Assembly: GCA_938041695.1 (NCBI GenBank)
Contig: CALISI010000083.1
Span: 1 to 28,029 of the forward strand
Origin: an uncultured Actinomyces sp.
Lineage (GTDB): Bacteria; Actinomycetota; Actinomycetes; Actinomycetales; Actinomycetaceae
DNA: 28,029 nucleotides
Direction: 5' to 3'
This document shows, one piece after another, positions 16,852 through 23,604 of the stretch (position 1 is its first letter; each line of letters starts with the position of its first letter). The notes under the pieces are model-generated. The model saw nothing but the letters and a program-made list of their open reading frames with translations, was not told the DNA's origin and made no database searches. The position numbers were made by a program, and so were the translations under genes.

Positions 16852-16955
16852 ATCGGGCAGGTCTGCACTAGATAGGGAGCATTGCACCAGTTGGGGAGCA
16901 TTGCACTACCCCCGAGCTGGTGTCATACCCCGCTCAGTGGTGTAACACCATTTAG
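16852..16955. repeat. Palindromic array C4, near-identical to C1
   Basis: Direct units TGCACTAG (16864), TGCACCAG (16883) and TGCACTAC (16902) are 19 bp apart; inverted CTGGTGTC (16917) and AGTGGTGT (16936) follow. It is the array closest to the end of the lipid kinase gene. The 16177-17064 gap contains only these arrays; I see no supported gene in it. Confidence 0.8.
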
Positions 16956-17064
16956 CAACAAGCCCAGATGCGGGCAACCCTTTGGGCCATCGCAGATATG
17001 ACTCGGATTGCTCCCCGTCATTCACCAATGCCCGATACATCGCGCGCCGCAGGAGGCTATCACA

Positions 17065-18360
17065 TCAGCTCGGCAGCAGCTCCATCCACGTACGCTCGGC
17101 GGGAACGGCGATGTCGAGGGCACCCGCCTGCATGCGTACGTGCATGGTGCGGGCAACGCCGATCGCGTCCCCGTCCACCTGGCACACCTGGGCTTTCTTG
17201 CTCGTCACTGATGCGCCCTTCGCTTGGCGGAAGGCGACCGTCCCAGTCGCGACGGGCAGGTTCACGGGGCGAAGCCCGATCAGCTGGCCGAGCATCTTCC
17301 AGGTCACGTCCGCCCATCCGAGCAGGCCAGCCTGCGCGTCGACGGCGATGACGTCGATGAGTCCGTCAGACAGATTCGCGTCGGGTGCCAGGATGAGCAT
17401 CTTCATCTCGCCGGCGTTGGCGAACATGACGGAACGCGCCTCGATCTCGGTGACCTCGTCCGCGACGTCCCCGGCCTCGCGGATGACGGAACCGGAGATC
17501 TGGTCGCCGATCCCGAGGGGATCCGGAGCGGCCGCGGCGGGGGAGCGCAGGGTCAGGCGCGCCTTCATACGAGGAACGCCCATCGCGCCCAGGCCCGCCC
17601 ACACGTAGGCGATCCACCCGATGCGCTTCTTCAGCTCGGGGTCCGTGTCGGCCATGGTCTCGCCGTCGTAGCCCATTCCCGCGACGACGAGGCAGGCGTA
17701 TTCGTCCGCGCGCGGCTCGTTCGACGAGGCCGGGGCTGCTTCGCCCTCTCGGTTGTCCTCGGGGTGCCCGGCGGCGTGCGCGGCGAGGCGGAGGCCGCCC
17801 TCGGCGGGCTGATCGGATTCCTGCGTGGCGTCTTCGATGCGCACCCAGGCCAGGTCGACGGCGCGGTGGTTGCGGTCGAGTGCGACGGCGAGGGCCTGTG
17901 CGGGGTCTTCGGGGATGGATAGGTTGCCGGCTAGGACGTTGCCCGTGCCCACGGGGATGATGCCCATGCGTACGCCGGATCCGGCCATGCCTGCTGCGAC
18001 GGCGCGCACGGTTCCGTCTCCGCCTGCGGCGATGACGACGGTGGCGCCCTCCTCGAGGGCGCGCACGGCCTGTCCAGTACCCGGGTCCTCGCGGGTGGTT
18101 TCGCGCCAGTGCACGTGGTCGATGCCCAGTTCCTTGGCCTTGCGGTTGATGTGGTCCTTGAAGGCCTGGGGGTCCTGATGCTTGGAGGGGTTCATGATGA
18201 TCCAGGGGCGCGGCCGTCCTCGCGTCGGGTCATCCACGGAGGCGGGGACTTCAAGGGCCTGGCGGCGGCGGTGCCGACGGCTGAGGGCGGTTGCTAGGCG
18301 CGCGACGCCGATCGCTCCGGCTCCGGCGGAGGCTGCGAGTGCCCAGAATATTGCGTCCAT
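17065..18360 (-). CDS. Diacylglycerol kinase-type lipid kinase (DAGK_cat family)
   Basis: A 431-residue protein with one N-terminal membrane helix (residues 1-27, MDAIFWALAASAGAGAIGVA), a basic stretch, then a DAGK catalytic fold: NPSKHQD near residue 56, the nucleotide-binding GGDGTV and the PVGTGN motif, followed by the C-terminal beta-sandwich (about 220-430). Such enzymes phosphorylate diacylglycerol or related lipids with ATP at the inner membrane face. An Ala/Glu-rich insert (about 195-235) separates the two lobes. ATG 18360 is chosen: TACGCT lies seven bases upstream, no SD is present, and a longer frame would cross the promoter. A TTGTCCACA DnaA-box match overlaps this start. Substrate specificity cannot be read from sequence. 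Confidence 0.9.
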   Translation of the reverse strand: MDAIFWALAASAGAGAIGVARLATALSRRHRRRQALEVPASVDDPTRGRPRPWIIMNPSKHQDPQAFKDHINRKAKELGIDHVHWRETTREDPGTGQAVRALEEGATVVIAAGGDGTVRAVAAGMAGSGVRMGIIPVGTGNVLAGNLSIPEDPAQALAVALDRNHRAVDLAWVRIEDATQESDQPAEGGLRLAAHAAGHPEDNREGEAAPASSNEPRADEYACLVVAGMGYDGETMADTDPELKKRIGWIAYVWAGLGAMGVPRMKARLTLRSPAAAAPDPLGIGDQISGSVIREAGDVADEVTEIEARSVMFANAGEMKMLILAPDANLSDGLIDVIAVDAQAGLLGWADVTWKMLGQLIGLRPVNLPVATGTVAFRQAKGASVTSKKAQVCQVDGDAIGVARTMHVRMQAGALDIAVPAERTWMELLPS

Positions 18361-18517
18361 GTGGACAAGCGTAGCCTGCGGGTGCCCTGTGGATGGACTG
18401 TTAAGTGGCTTTTCGTTGTACTTCGTGTCATAAGTGCCTGTCTGGTGTAGGCTCGGCATCATCTTATCCACACGGTTATGCACCAAAGGTGGATAACTTT
18501 CAGGCTTTTGAGGATAA
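18360..18517. promoter_or_regulatory. Cluster of DnaA-box-like 9-mers
   Basis: Matches to the DnaA box: TTGTCCACA (minus, 18368-18360), CCATCCACA (minus, 18396-18388), TTATCCACA (plus, 18464-18472), TTATGCACC (plus, 18476), TTATCCACC (minus, 18496-18488) and TTATCCTCA (minus, 18517-18509). Two are perfect, one to the actinobacterial and one to the E. coli consensus. The gap between the lipid kinase and serS holds nothing else but their promoters. Confidence 0.5.
18368..18373 (-). promoter_or_regulatory. -10 of the lipid kinase gene, leaderless
   Basis: TACGCT (18373-18368) is followed by seven bases and ATG 18360. Its last base falls within the TTGTCCACA box, so DnaA binding would block this promoter. 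Confidence 0.5.
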
Positions 18518-18578
18518 CAGGCATGTGGTTTGTGTGTAACCCTGACCTGTTGTGTTGAATTCACACGCGGCCCGATTG

Positions 18579-18607
18579 AGGACACAGGATGCCACCTGGC
18601 ATAGGAT
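18579..18607 (+). promoter_or_regulatory. Promoter of serS, leaderless
   Basis: AGGACA (18579-18584), 17 bp, TAGGAT (18602-18607), then seven bases to ATG 18615. No T-box or long leader is possible with this start. Confidence 0.6.
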
Positions 18608-18614
18608 GGGACGC

Positions 18615-19892
18615 ATGATTGATGTGCGTGCCCTGCGTGAAAACCCCGAACCCGCCCGCGCCTCCCAGCGTGCCCGCGGAGCCAACCCCGGCCTCGTCGA
18701 TGAAATCATCGAGGCCGACGCTGCCCGTCGTGAGGCCCTGCAGGCCTTCGAGACGCTGCGAGCCACCCAGAAAGAGGTCTCCAAGTCCGTGGGTCGCGCC
18801 TCCAAGGATGAGCGCCCGGCGATCCTGGCGAAGGCCAAGGAGCTCGCCGAGCAGGTGAAGGCCGCTGAGGCTGCCGCGAACGCCGCCGACGCCGAGGCCG
18901 ACCGCCTCGCCCGCCTCCTGCCGAACCTCGTTCTCGACGGCGTGCCCGTCGGCGGTGAGGACGACTTCGTGGTCCTGCGCCACGAGGGCCCCGCTCCCCG
19001 CGACTTCGCGGCCGAGGGCTTTGAGCCCCAGGATCACCTCGTGCTCGGTGAGGGCCTGGACGCGATCGACACCAAGCGCGGCGCGAAGGTCTCCGGCGCC
19101 CGCTTCTACTACCTCAAGGGCATCGGCGCCCGCCTCGAGCTGGCCATCATGACGATGGCGATGGATCAGGCGCTCGCCAACGGCTTCGTACCGATGATGA
19201 CCCCGACGCTGGTCACCCCGCAGATCATGGGCGGCACGGGCTTCCTCAACGAGCACTCCGACGAGATCTACTACCTGCCCGCCGACGACCTGTACCTGAC
19301 GGGCACGTCCGAGGTGGCCCTCGCCGGCTACCACGCCGACGAGATCCTCGACCTGTCGGGAGGCCCCAAGCGCTACATGGGCTGGTCCACCTGCTACCGC
19401 CGCGAGGCCGGCTCCGCGGGCAAGGACACGCGCGGCATCATCCGCGTCCACCAGTTCAACAAGGCCGAGATGTTCAGCTACTGCCGCCCCGAGGACGCCG
19501 CCGAGGAGCACCAGCGATTCCTCGCGTGGGAAGAGGAGATGCTGGCCAAGGTCGAGCTGCCCTACCGCGTCATCGACACGGCCGCCGGCGACCTGGGTAC
19601 CTCCGCCGCCCGCAAGTTCGACTGTGAGGCGTGGCTGCCCACCCAGGAGCGCTACATGGAGGTCACGTCGACCTCGAACTGCACGACGTTCCAGGCGCGC
19701 CGCCTCGGCATTCGCGAGCGTCGCGAGGACGGCATGGCCGCGGTCGCCACGCTCAACGGCACGCTGGCCACGACCCGCTGGATCGTCGCCTTCCTGGAGA
19801 ACCACCAGCAGGCGGACGGCTCGATCTACGTGCCCGAGGCCCTGCGTCCCTACCTGGGGGGACTCGAGGTTCTGAGCCCGGTCGCTCGATGA
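18615..19892 (+). CDS. serS: Seryl-tRNA synthetase
   Basis: A 425-residue class II aminoacyl-tRNA synthetase charging tRNA-Ser. The N-terminal ~100 residues form the charged antiparallel coiled coil that reaches the tRNA long arm (IDVRALRENPE... to ADAEADRLARLLPNL). Motif 2 is CYRREAGSAGKDTRGIIRVHQFNKAE in spirit (residues about 265-290; key Arg-Arg-Glu and Phe), and motif 3 is the C-terminal LATTRWIVAFLENHQ with the trailing YVPEALRPYLGG typical of SerRS. ATG 18615 gives the standard N-terminus MIDVRALRENP and follows a -10 by seven bases; an in-frame ATG at 18552 would lie upstream of the promoter. The stop overlaps the HAD gene start (ATGA). Confidence 0.97.
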   Translation: MIDVRALRENPEPARASQRARGANPGLVDEIIEADAARREALQAFETLRATQKEVSKSVGRASKDERPAILAKAKELAEQVKAAEAAANAADAEADRLARLLPNLVLDGVPVGGEDDFVVLRHEGPAPRDFAAEGFEPQDHLVLGEGLDAIDTKRGAKVSGARFYYLKGIGARLELAIMTMAMDQALANGFVPMMTPTLVTPQIMGGTGFLNEHSDEIYYLPADDLYLTGTSEVALAGYHADEILDLSGGPKRYMGWSTCYRREAGSAGKDTRGIIRVHQFNKAEMFSYCRPEDAAEEHQRFLAWEEEMLAKVELPYRVIDTAAGDLGTSAARKFDCEAWLPTQERYMEVTSTSNCTTFQARRLGIRERREDGMAAVATLNGTLATTRWIVAFLENHQQADGSIYVPEALRPYLGGLEVLSPVAR

Positions 19893-20806
19893 GCCAAGAG
19901 CGCTTCCTGACGGTCCCCTCCACCGGGGAAGCCGCTCGCCCCTTCGAGGTTCTCCTCGACGAGGCCTCGGCCGCCCTGCCCGCCGACTTTCCGACGTGGG
20001 CGGGCCAGGTGCTGGTCGCGCTCGACATCGACGGCACGATCCTGACACCGGCGGGGGCGACTCCGCGTGTGCTCGAGGGGATCCATGGCCTCGCCGCCGC
20101 GGGTGCCCACGTGCTCATCGCCTCGGGGCGCGCGCTCGAGGGTGTGATCCCCGTTCTCGATGCCCTGGAGTTCACGGACGGGTGGGCGCTGTGTAATAAC
20201 GGCGCGACCCTCGTGCGCGTGAGCGGCGGTGCGTGCGAGATCGTCGAGGAGCGCACCTTCGTGCCCGGTCCGATCCTGGAGGAGATCGCCGTGGCCGTGC
20301 CCGGCTCGGTGTTCGCATCGATGCCGCACCCTGACATCCTGCTGTCCGCTCGCTTCCCGAACAACGAGATCGAAGGGAGCGATCACCGCATCGTGTCGAT
20401 GGAGGAGCTTGCCTCCACGCCCACGCCGAAGATCGTCGTGCGCGCCGCCGACATGGACCGCGAGGAGTTCGATCGCATCCTGTCGTCCCTGGACGTGTCG
20501 CGCACCCATGAGGTGTTCGTCGGGTGGACGTCCTGGGCGGACATTGAGCCGCTCGGCGTGACCAAGGCGACCGGGCTGGAGTCGTTGCGCGCGCGACTGG
20601 GCGTTTCCGCGGCTGGGACCGTCGCTGTCGGGGACGGCACGAACGACATCGCGATGATCGAGTGGGCGGCTTTCGGCGTCGCCATGGGTGGGGCCTCCGA
20701 CGAGGTGCGCGCCCACGCCGACCACGTGACGGCCGCCGTCGAAAACGACGGTGCCGCCGCGGTCATGCACGGCATCATGCGCCGCTGCGGGGTTGGCGGC
20801 CGCTGA
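19889..20806 (+). CDS. HAD superfamily hydrolase, Cof type
   Basis: A 305-residue protein translationally coupled to serS by an ATGA overlap. After an unusual ~40-residue N-terminal extension it shows HAD motif I, ALDIDGT (Asp46 and Asp48), motif II in LIASGRALEG, and motifs III/IV in GVTKATGLESL and AVGDGTNDIAMIEWA. The ~110-residue cap between motifs II and III marks the Cof/IIB subfamily, which dephosphorylates sugar phosphates, FMN or pyridoxal phosphate. The substrate is not predictable. In many actinobacteria a similar HAD protein follows serS, so the pair is a conserved neighbourhood. Its stop lies about 60 bp before palindromic array B2. Confidence 0.92.
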   Translation: MSQERFLTVPSTGEAARPFEVLLDEASAALPADFPTWAGQVLVALDIDGTILTPAGATPRVLEGIHGLAAAGAHVLIASGRALEGVIPVLDALEFTDGWALCNNGATLVRVSGGACEIVEERTFVPGPILEEIAVAVPGSVFASMPHPDILLSARFPNNEIEGSDHRIVSMEELASTPTPKIVVRAADMDREEFDRILSSLDVSRTHEVFVGWTSWADIEPLGVTKATGLESLRARLGVSAAGTVAVGDGTNDIAMIEWAAFGVAMGGASDEVRAHADHVTAAVENDGAAAVMHGIMRRCGVGGR

Positions 20807-20867
20807 GCGGTGGTTGCTAGCATTCTTCGATGGTTGCACGCGCGCGTCGGCACGTGCCCATGTTTTT

Positions 20868-20975
20868 CGCACGTTAACCCGCTAATTCGCACGTGGGCCC
20901 GCTAATTCGCACGTGGGCAGCCCTGCCCACACGCGTAATAGCGGGTTAACGTGCGCAATAGAGGGTTAACGTACA
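20868..20975. repeat. 20-bp-phase palindromic array B2
   Basis: Direct units CGCACGTTAACCCGCTAATT, CGCACGTGGGCCCGCTAATT and CGCACGTGGGCAG start at 20868, 20888 and 20908. The centre is the hairpin GTGGGCAG-CC-CTGCCCAC. Inverted units end at 20935, 20955 and 20975 (ACGCG, TTAACGTGCG, TTAACGTACA). It lies between the convergent HAD and hydrolase genes and includes the last codons and stop of the latter. Confidence 0.85.
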
Positions 20976-22132
20976 TGATGTGCTGCCTGCAGCCAGTCGC
21001 CCATCATCGCGAAGGCGCGGTCCAGGTCCCCGATCTGGCAGTGCTGCGCCATGTCCGGGTCCTGTGTGTGACGGAAGACCCGCACGTCCAGGGACTCCGC
21101 GTTCCGCAACGCTCTGCGCACGTCGCCCAGGCGCTCGAAGGGCACATACTGGTCTGCGTCCCCGGCCAGCACCAGGCACGGCTGAGTGATGCGCCCCTCG
21201 AGGGGTTCCATCGTGTAGTCGCCGAACGCCCGCAGCACCTCGCTCGGCCTGCTCAGCCCGGTCAGGTGCGAGGCCTGCCGCAGTTTCCACGACAGGTCTG
21301 CGTTGAGTTGCGAGGCCGTCCTCAGCGCGGCGTCGACGAGCCACGCTGGCCTCGGGTTCCCCACGATCGCGTCCGCCATGGGACGCAGGGCACGAGGCAG
21401 TGGCACCGTCAGGCCGTCCAGGAGCCGGTACATCATGTCGAAGGCGATCACGCGGATGATGCGCGGGCAGTGGGCGGCCGCGCGCATGACGAGGTAGCCA
21501 CCGAAGGAGACGCCGAGCGCCGCAGCACTCTTGATGCCGAAGTAGTCCATCACCGCGTTCGTCGGACGCTCCCACTGCGGCTCGAGCGGCATGCCCGCCA
21601 GCACCGTGTGCCCCTGACCCGGCCCATCGAAGGCGATGATGTCGAAGGGGCGGGTCGGGAAGTGGGACGCGAAGCCGATGATCTCCTCCGCATACCCGTC
21701 GAAGCCGTTCATCATGACGAGCGTGGTTGGGGTGCCCGCGAGGGCCTGCGCGCGGTCGGTCGGGTTGGCCTCCCATCGCATCGCGGTCAGTTCCCCGTCC
21801 CCATAGGGGATCGTGTGACGGGTGAGCGCGAGGCCTCGGTGGGCCTCGTCGAAGGAGGTCGACATGGCGTTGATGAAGCGCCGCTTGCGCGGGTCGTCCG
21901 CGCCAAGGTAGAAGGCCGCGAGCTCGTAGAGACGCCACGCGGCGTCCTTGTCGCCCTCGGAGGAGAAGCGCTCGGCGAGGCGCTGTGCGAGTTCCGTGAT
22001 CTGCTTCGTCGTTCGCAGGCGGGGGAGCGTGGTCGACGCGATCGTCTCCATGCCCGCTCGGTCGAGGATCGGCGCGAAGGTTCGGTTGAGCTGCAGGTCG
22101 AATTGGCGATTGCCGGTGTACTCGGTGAACAT
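20966..22132 (-). CDS. Alpha/beta hydrolase (esterase/peptidase-like)
   Basis: A 388-residue cytoplasmic hydrolase without a signal peptide. A helical N-terminal region (about 1-125) precedes the alpha/beta-hydrolase core with the oxyanion-side segment TTLVMMNGFDGYAEE, the nucleophile elbow ALGVSFGGYLVMRAA, the acid in LVLAGDADQYVPFE and the His in MAQHCQIGD. The arrangement resembles FrsA/dienelactone-type hydrolases with an N-terminal lid; the substrate is unknown. ATG 22132 is preceded by TACGGT six bases upstream and no SD, so it appears leaderless; the longer frame would start inside the intergenic region. The last codons (Val-Arg-stop) are supplied by array B2. It is divergent from a TetR regulator 127 bp away, a usual regulator-target layout. 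Confidence 0.87.
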   Translation of the reverse strand: MFTEYTGNRQFDLQLNRTFAPILDRAGMETIASTTLPRLRTTKQITELAQRLAERFSSEGDKDAAWRLYELAAFYLGADDPRKRRFINAMSTSFDEAHRGLALTRHTIPYGDGELTAMRWEANPTDRAQALAGTPTTLVMMNGFDGYAEEIIGFASHFPTRPFDIIAFDGPGQGHTVLAGMPLEPQWERPTNAVMDYFGIKSAAALGVSFGGYLVMRAAAHCPRIIRVIAFDMMYRLLDGLTVPLPRALRPMADAIVGNPRPAWLVDAALRTASQLNADLSWKLRQASHLTGLSRPSEVLRAFGDYTMEPLEGRITQPCLVLAGDADQYVPFERLGDVRRALRNAESLDVRVFRHTQDPDMAQHCQIGDLDRAFAMMGDWLQAAHHVR

Positions 22133-22138
22133 GTCTCG

Positions 22139-22144
22139 ACCGTA
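22139..22144 (-). promoter_or_regulatory. -10 of the hydrolase gene, leaderless
   Basis: TACGGT (22144-22139) with six bases to ATG 22132, no SD and no clear -35. A TetR operator would be expected nearby, but I see no convincing palindrome in the 127-bp gap. Confidence 0.45.
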
Positions 22145-22259
22145 TCGCCTGCTCCGATAGGGCGGGCCGAACAATAACAAACGGAGTGTTGGTTACCGAA
22201 TGATGCGACCGCTATGCGTAGGATAAGCCCATTAATAGAGGAAAACTGATCGGAGAGAC

Positions 22260-22859
22260 ATGTTCCTGCGGAGTGCGGATAAGCATGGGCGCGACGCCGA
22301 GAAGAACCTGGACCTGCGCATCCGAAAGACGCGTCGGGCGATCCGCTCCGGCCTCGTCAGGGCGTGCCAGGCCAAGCCCTACGCGCACGTGAGTGTCACC
22401 GATATCTGCTCCGCGTCGATGGTGTCGCGCACGACCTTCTACGACCACTACACCGACAAGGACGCGCTGCTCGCAGAGGTCGTGTCCTTTCTCGTCGACG
22501 AGATCACCCCGGCGCTCGAAGGCCTGTGGTTCGGCGAGGGACGCGATGCCCGCGCAGTCGCCCGCCACCTCGCAGACGTGTACGCGCGCAATGGGCAGGC
22601 CCTGACAACCCTGCTGGCGATCCGCGTGGGTGGCCACGGCGACCTGCATGAGCAGCTTTATCGCACATGCTGTTCGGTATTTACCGATTGGGCGCGCGGT
22701 CGCATGGATGACGAGGTGCTCCCGCTGGCCGCGGACGTCTACGCGTCCGTCGTCCTGACCTTCATCGAGCGCAGCGCCACCAAGCCCCTCACGGACAAGG
22801 AACTCGCCGCGATCGACCGCGCGCGTGAGCTCGTTATCGAGGGTTTCGGCGTTCAGTAG
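22260..22859 (+). CDS. TetR/AcrR family transcriptional regulator
   Basis: A 199-residue one-domain repressor. The N-terminal DNA-binding domain (about residues 18-72) has the TetR helix-turn-helix 'VSVTDICSASMVSRTTFYDHYTDKDALLAEV', where the SRTTFYDHY recognition helix is typical of the family. The C-terminal part is all helical and binds an unknown ligand. ATG 22260 follows SD GGAGAG (22253-22258). A TAGGAT at about 22219 could be the -10, which gives a short leader. It is divergent from the hydrolase and probably controls it and itself. The stop is 1 bp from the stop of the convergent toxin gene. Confidence 0.92.
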   Translation: MFLRSADKHGRDAEKNLDLRIRKTRRAIRSGLVRACQAKPYAHVSVTDICSASMVSRTTFYDHYTDKDALLAEVVSFLVDEITPALEGLWFGEGRDARAVARHLADVYARNGQALTTLLAIRVGGHGDLHEQLYRTCCSVFTDWARGRMDDEVLPLAADVYASVVLTFIERSATKPLTDKELAAIDRARELVIEGFGVQ

Positions 22860-22860
22860 G

Positions 22861-23124
22861 TCAGCGGTAGATCCGAGACCTGTGATCGATGTTGATGGCG
22901 AGGATCAATAGCTCATCGTCTTCGATGGACGCAATGATCCGGTAGTTGCCGACCCGGTATCGCCAGAAGCCCTCGAGGTTGCCGGTCAGTCCCTTCCCGC
23001 GTGAGCGGGGATTTTCGCCGCTCACGGTCTCGCGGAGATAGTCGATGATGCGTCTCGCGGTCGGCTTATCGAGCTCGCTGAGCTGTTTCAGTGCGCGCGG
23101 TGACAGCTCAGTCCTCCAGGCCAA
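22861..23124 (-). CDS. RelE/ParE-type toxin
   Basis: An 87-residue toxin of the RelE superfamily, ribosome-dependent mRNA endonucleases in the RelE branch. Family features are present: N-terminal strand MAWRTELSPRALKQLSELDK, the GKGLTGNLEGFWRYRVGNYRI core with basic residues Lys/Arg used for catalysis, and the C-terminal NIDHRSRIYR, which carries the His-Arg-x-x-x-Tyr end characteristic of active RelE proteins. The start is a TTG at 23124, which overlaps the antitoxin gene by 17 bp and gives the usual N-terminus; no good SD is present, fitting translational coupling. All expected catalytic positions look intact. Confidence 0.9.
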   Translation of the reverse strand: MAWRTELSPRALKQLSELDKPTARRIIDYLRETVSGENPRSRGKGLTGNLEGFWRYRVGNYRIIASIEDDELLILAINIDHRSRIYR

Positions 23125-23350
23125 GGGTCTTCACCGCCTCGTCGAGGCTCACCGATGCTGCATGTCCACTGCGGATGTCCTCGAGTTCGGCCTGCAGTGA
23201 GTAGGCGAGCTCGATCTCTTCAAGCGCTGACTCGATGGCGCGGTTCATGTAGAACGATTTCGTTCGTCCCGTCCGCTGCGCAAGGGCTGTGAGCCGGGCA
23301 TCGATCTCGGGATCGAGCTTGACGGAGCGTGCAACCCGTGCCGTAGACAT
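23108..23350 (-). CDS. RHH-type antitoxin (RelB-like)
   Basis: An 80-residue antitoxin. The N-terminal ~45 residues form a ribbon-helix-helix DNA-binding domain: the strand ARVARSVKLDPEIDARLTALA, followed by RTGRTKSFYMNRAIESALEEIE. The remaining acidic, helical tail (YSLQAELEDIRSG... to LGLED) would wrap the toxin. ATG 23350 has a strong SD (GAGGAGG, minus strand just upstream). The toxin gene follows with a 17-bp overlap. A perfect 14-bp palindrome over the promoter is the likely autoregulatory operator. Confidence 0.9.
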   Translation of the reverse strand: MSTARVARSVKLDPEIDARLTALAQRTGRTKSFYMNRAIESALEEIELAYSLQAELEDIRSGHAASVSLDEAVKTLGLED

Positions 23351-23367
23351 GCGTCCTCCTCAAATGT

Positions 23368-23383
23368 GACTACGCGTAGTCTA
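23368..23383 (-). promoter_or_regulatory. Operator and -10 of the toxin-antitoxin operon
   Basis: GACTACGCGTAGTC (23368-23381) is a perfect 14-bp palindrome. It overlaps TAGACT (23383-23378), a good -10 for the leftward operon, and lies 17 bp before the antitoxin ATG. RHH antitoxins bind such sites, so this fits autoregulation. Confidence 0.7.
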
Positions 23384-23546
23384 CAACGCCGAGCCGTCAG
23401 GTGGAAAGGCTTATGGAGTGGAAGATGGGTGGGTCGGAGCATTAGGCTGATGGGATAACAACGCCGTCAAAAAGGCGTAAATCTACCAATATCGTGCAGC
23501 GTGTTTGATAAAGGATCGCAGGTCCCCGTCGCTACCTGCGCGAAAG

Positions 23547-23560
23547 TGTTACCGTTAGCG
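23547..23560 (+). promoter_or_regulatory. Possible LacI-family operator before the FGGY kinase
   Basis: TGTTACCGTTAGCG matches the LacI-family sugar-operator type TGTTAGCGCTAACA at 10 of 14 positions. A hairpin with stem CGCAGGT/ACCTGCG (23517-23540) precedes it. Sugar-responsive control of the kinase is plausible but unproven. Confidence 0.35.
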
Positions 23561-23604
23561 CATTCCGAGCCACGGCCTCGTCAATGAAGACCCAAGGAGC
23601 ACTC

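Noticed and set aside
16098..16887. Small open frames inside the pheA-lipid kinase gap
   Set aside because: They cross the palindromic arrays, lack SD or -10 signals and have no protein-like composition.
16288..16955. CRISPR array
   Set aside because: Units are 18-20 bp including the variable part, turn inverted halfway and lack a constant repeat with unique spacers; no cas genes.
18360..18517. Chromosomal origin oriC
   Set aside because: DnaA-box-like sites are present, but there is no dnaA, dnaN or long AT-rich unwinding region, so I report only a box cluster.
18361..18614. T-box or other leader RNA upstream of serS
   Set aside because: The -10 at 18602-18607 leaves no leader, and no T-box core sequence is visible.
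22133..22259. TetR operator between hydrolase and regulator
   Set aside because: I looked for a palindrome and found only 4-5 bp arms, not distinguishable from chance.
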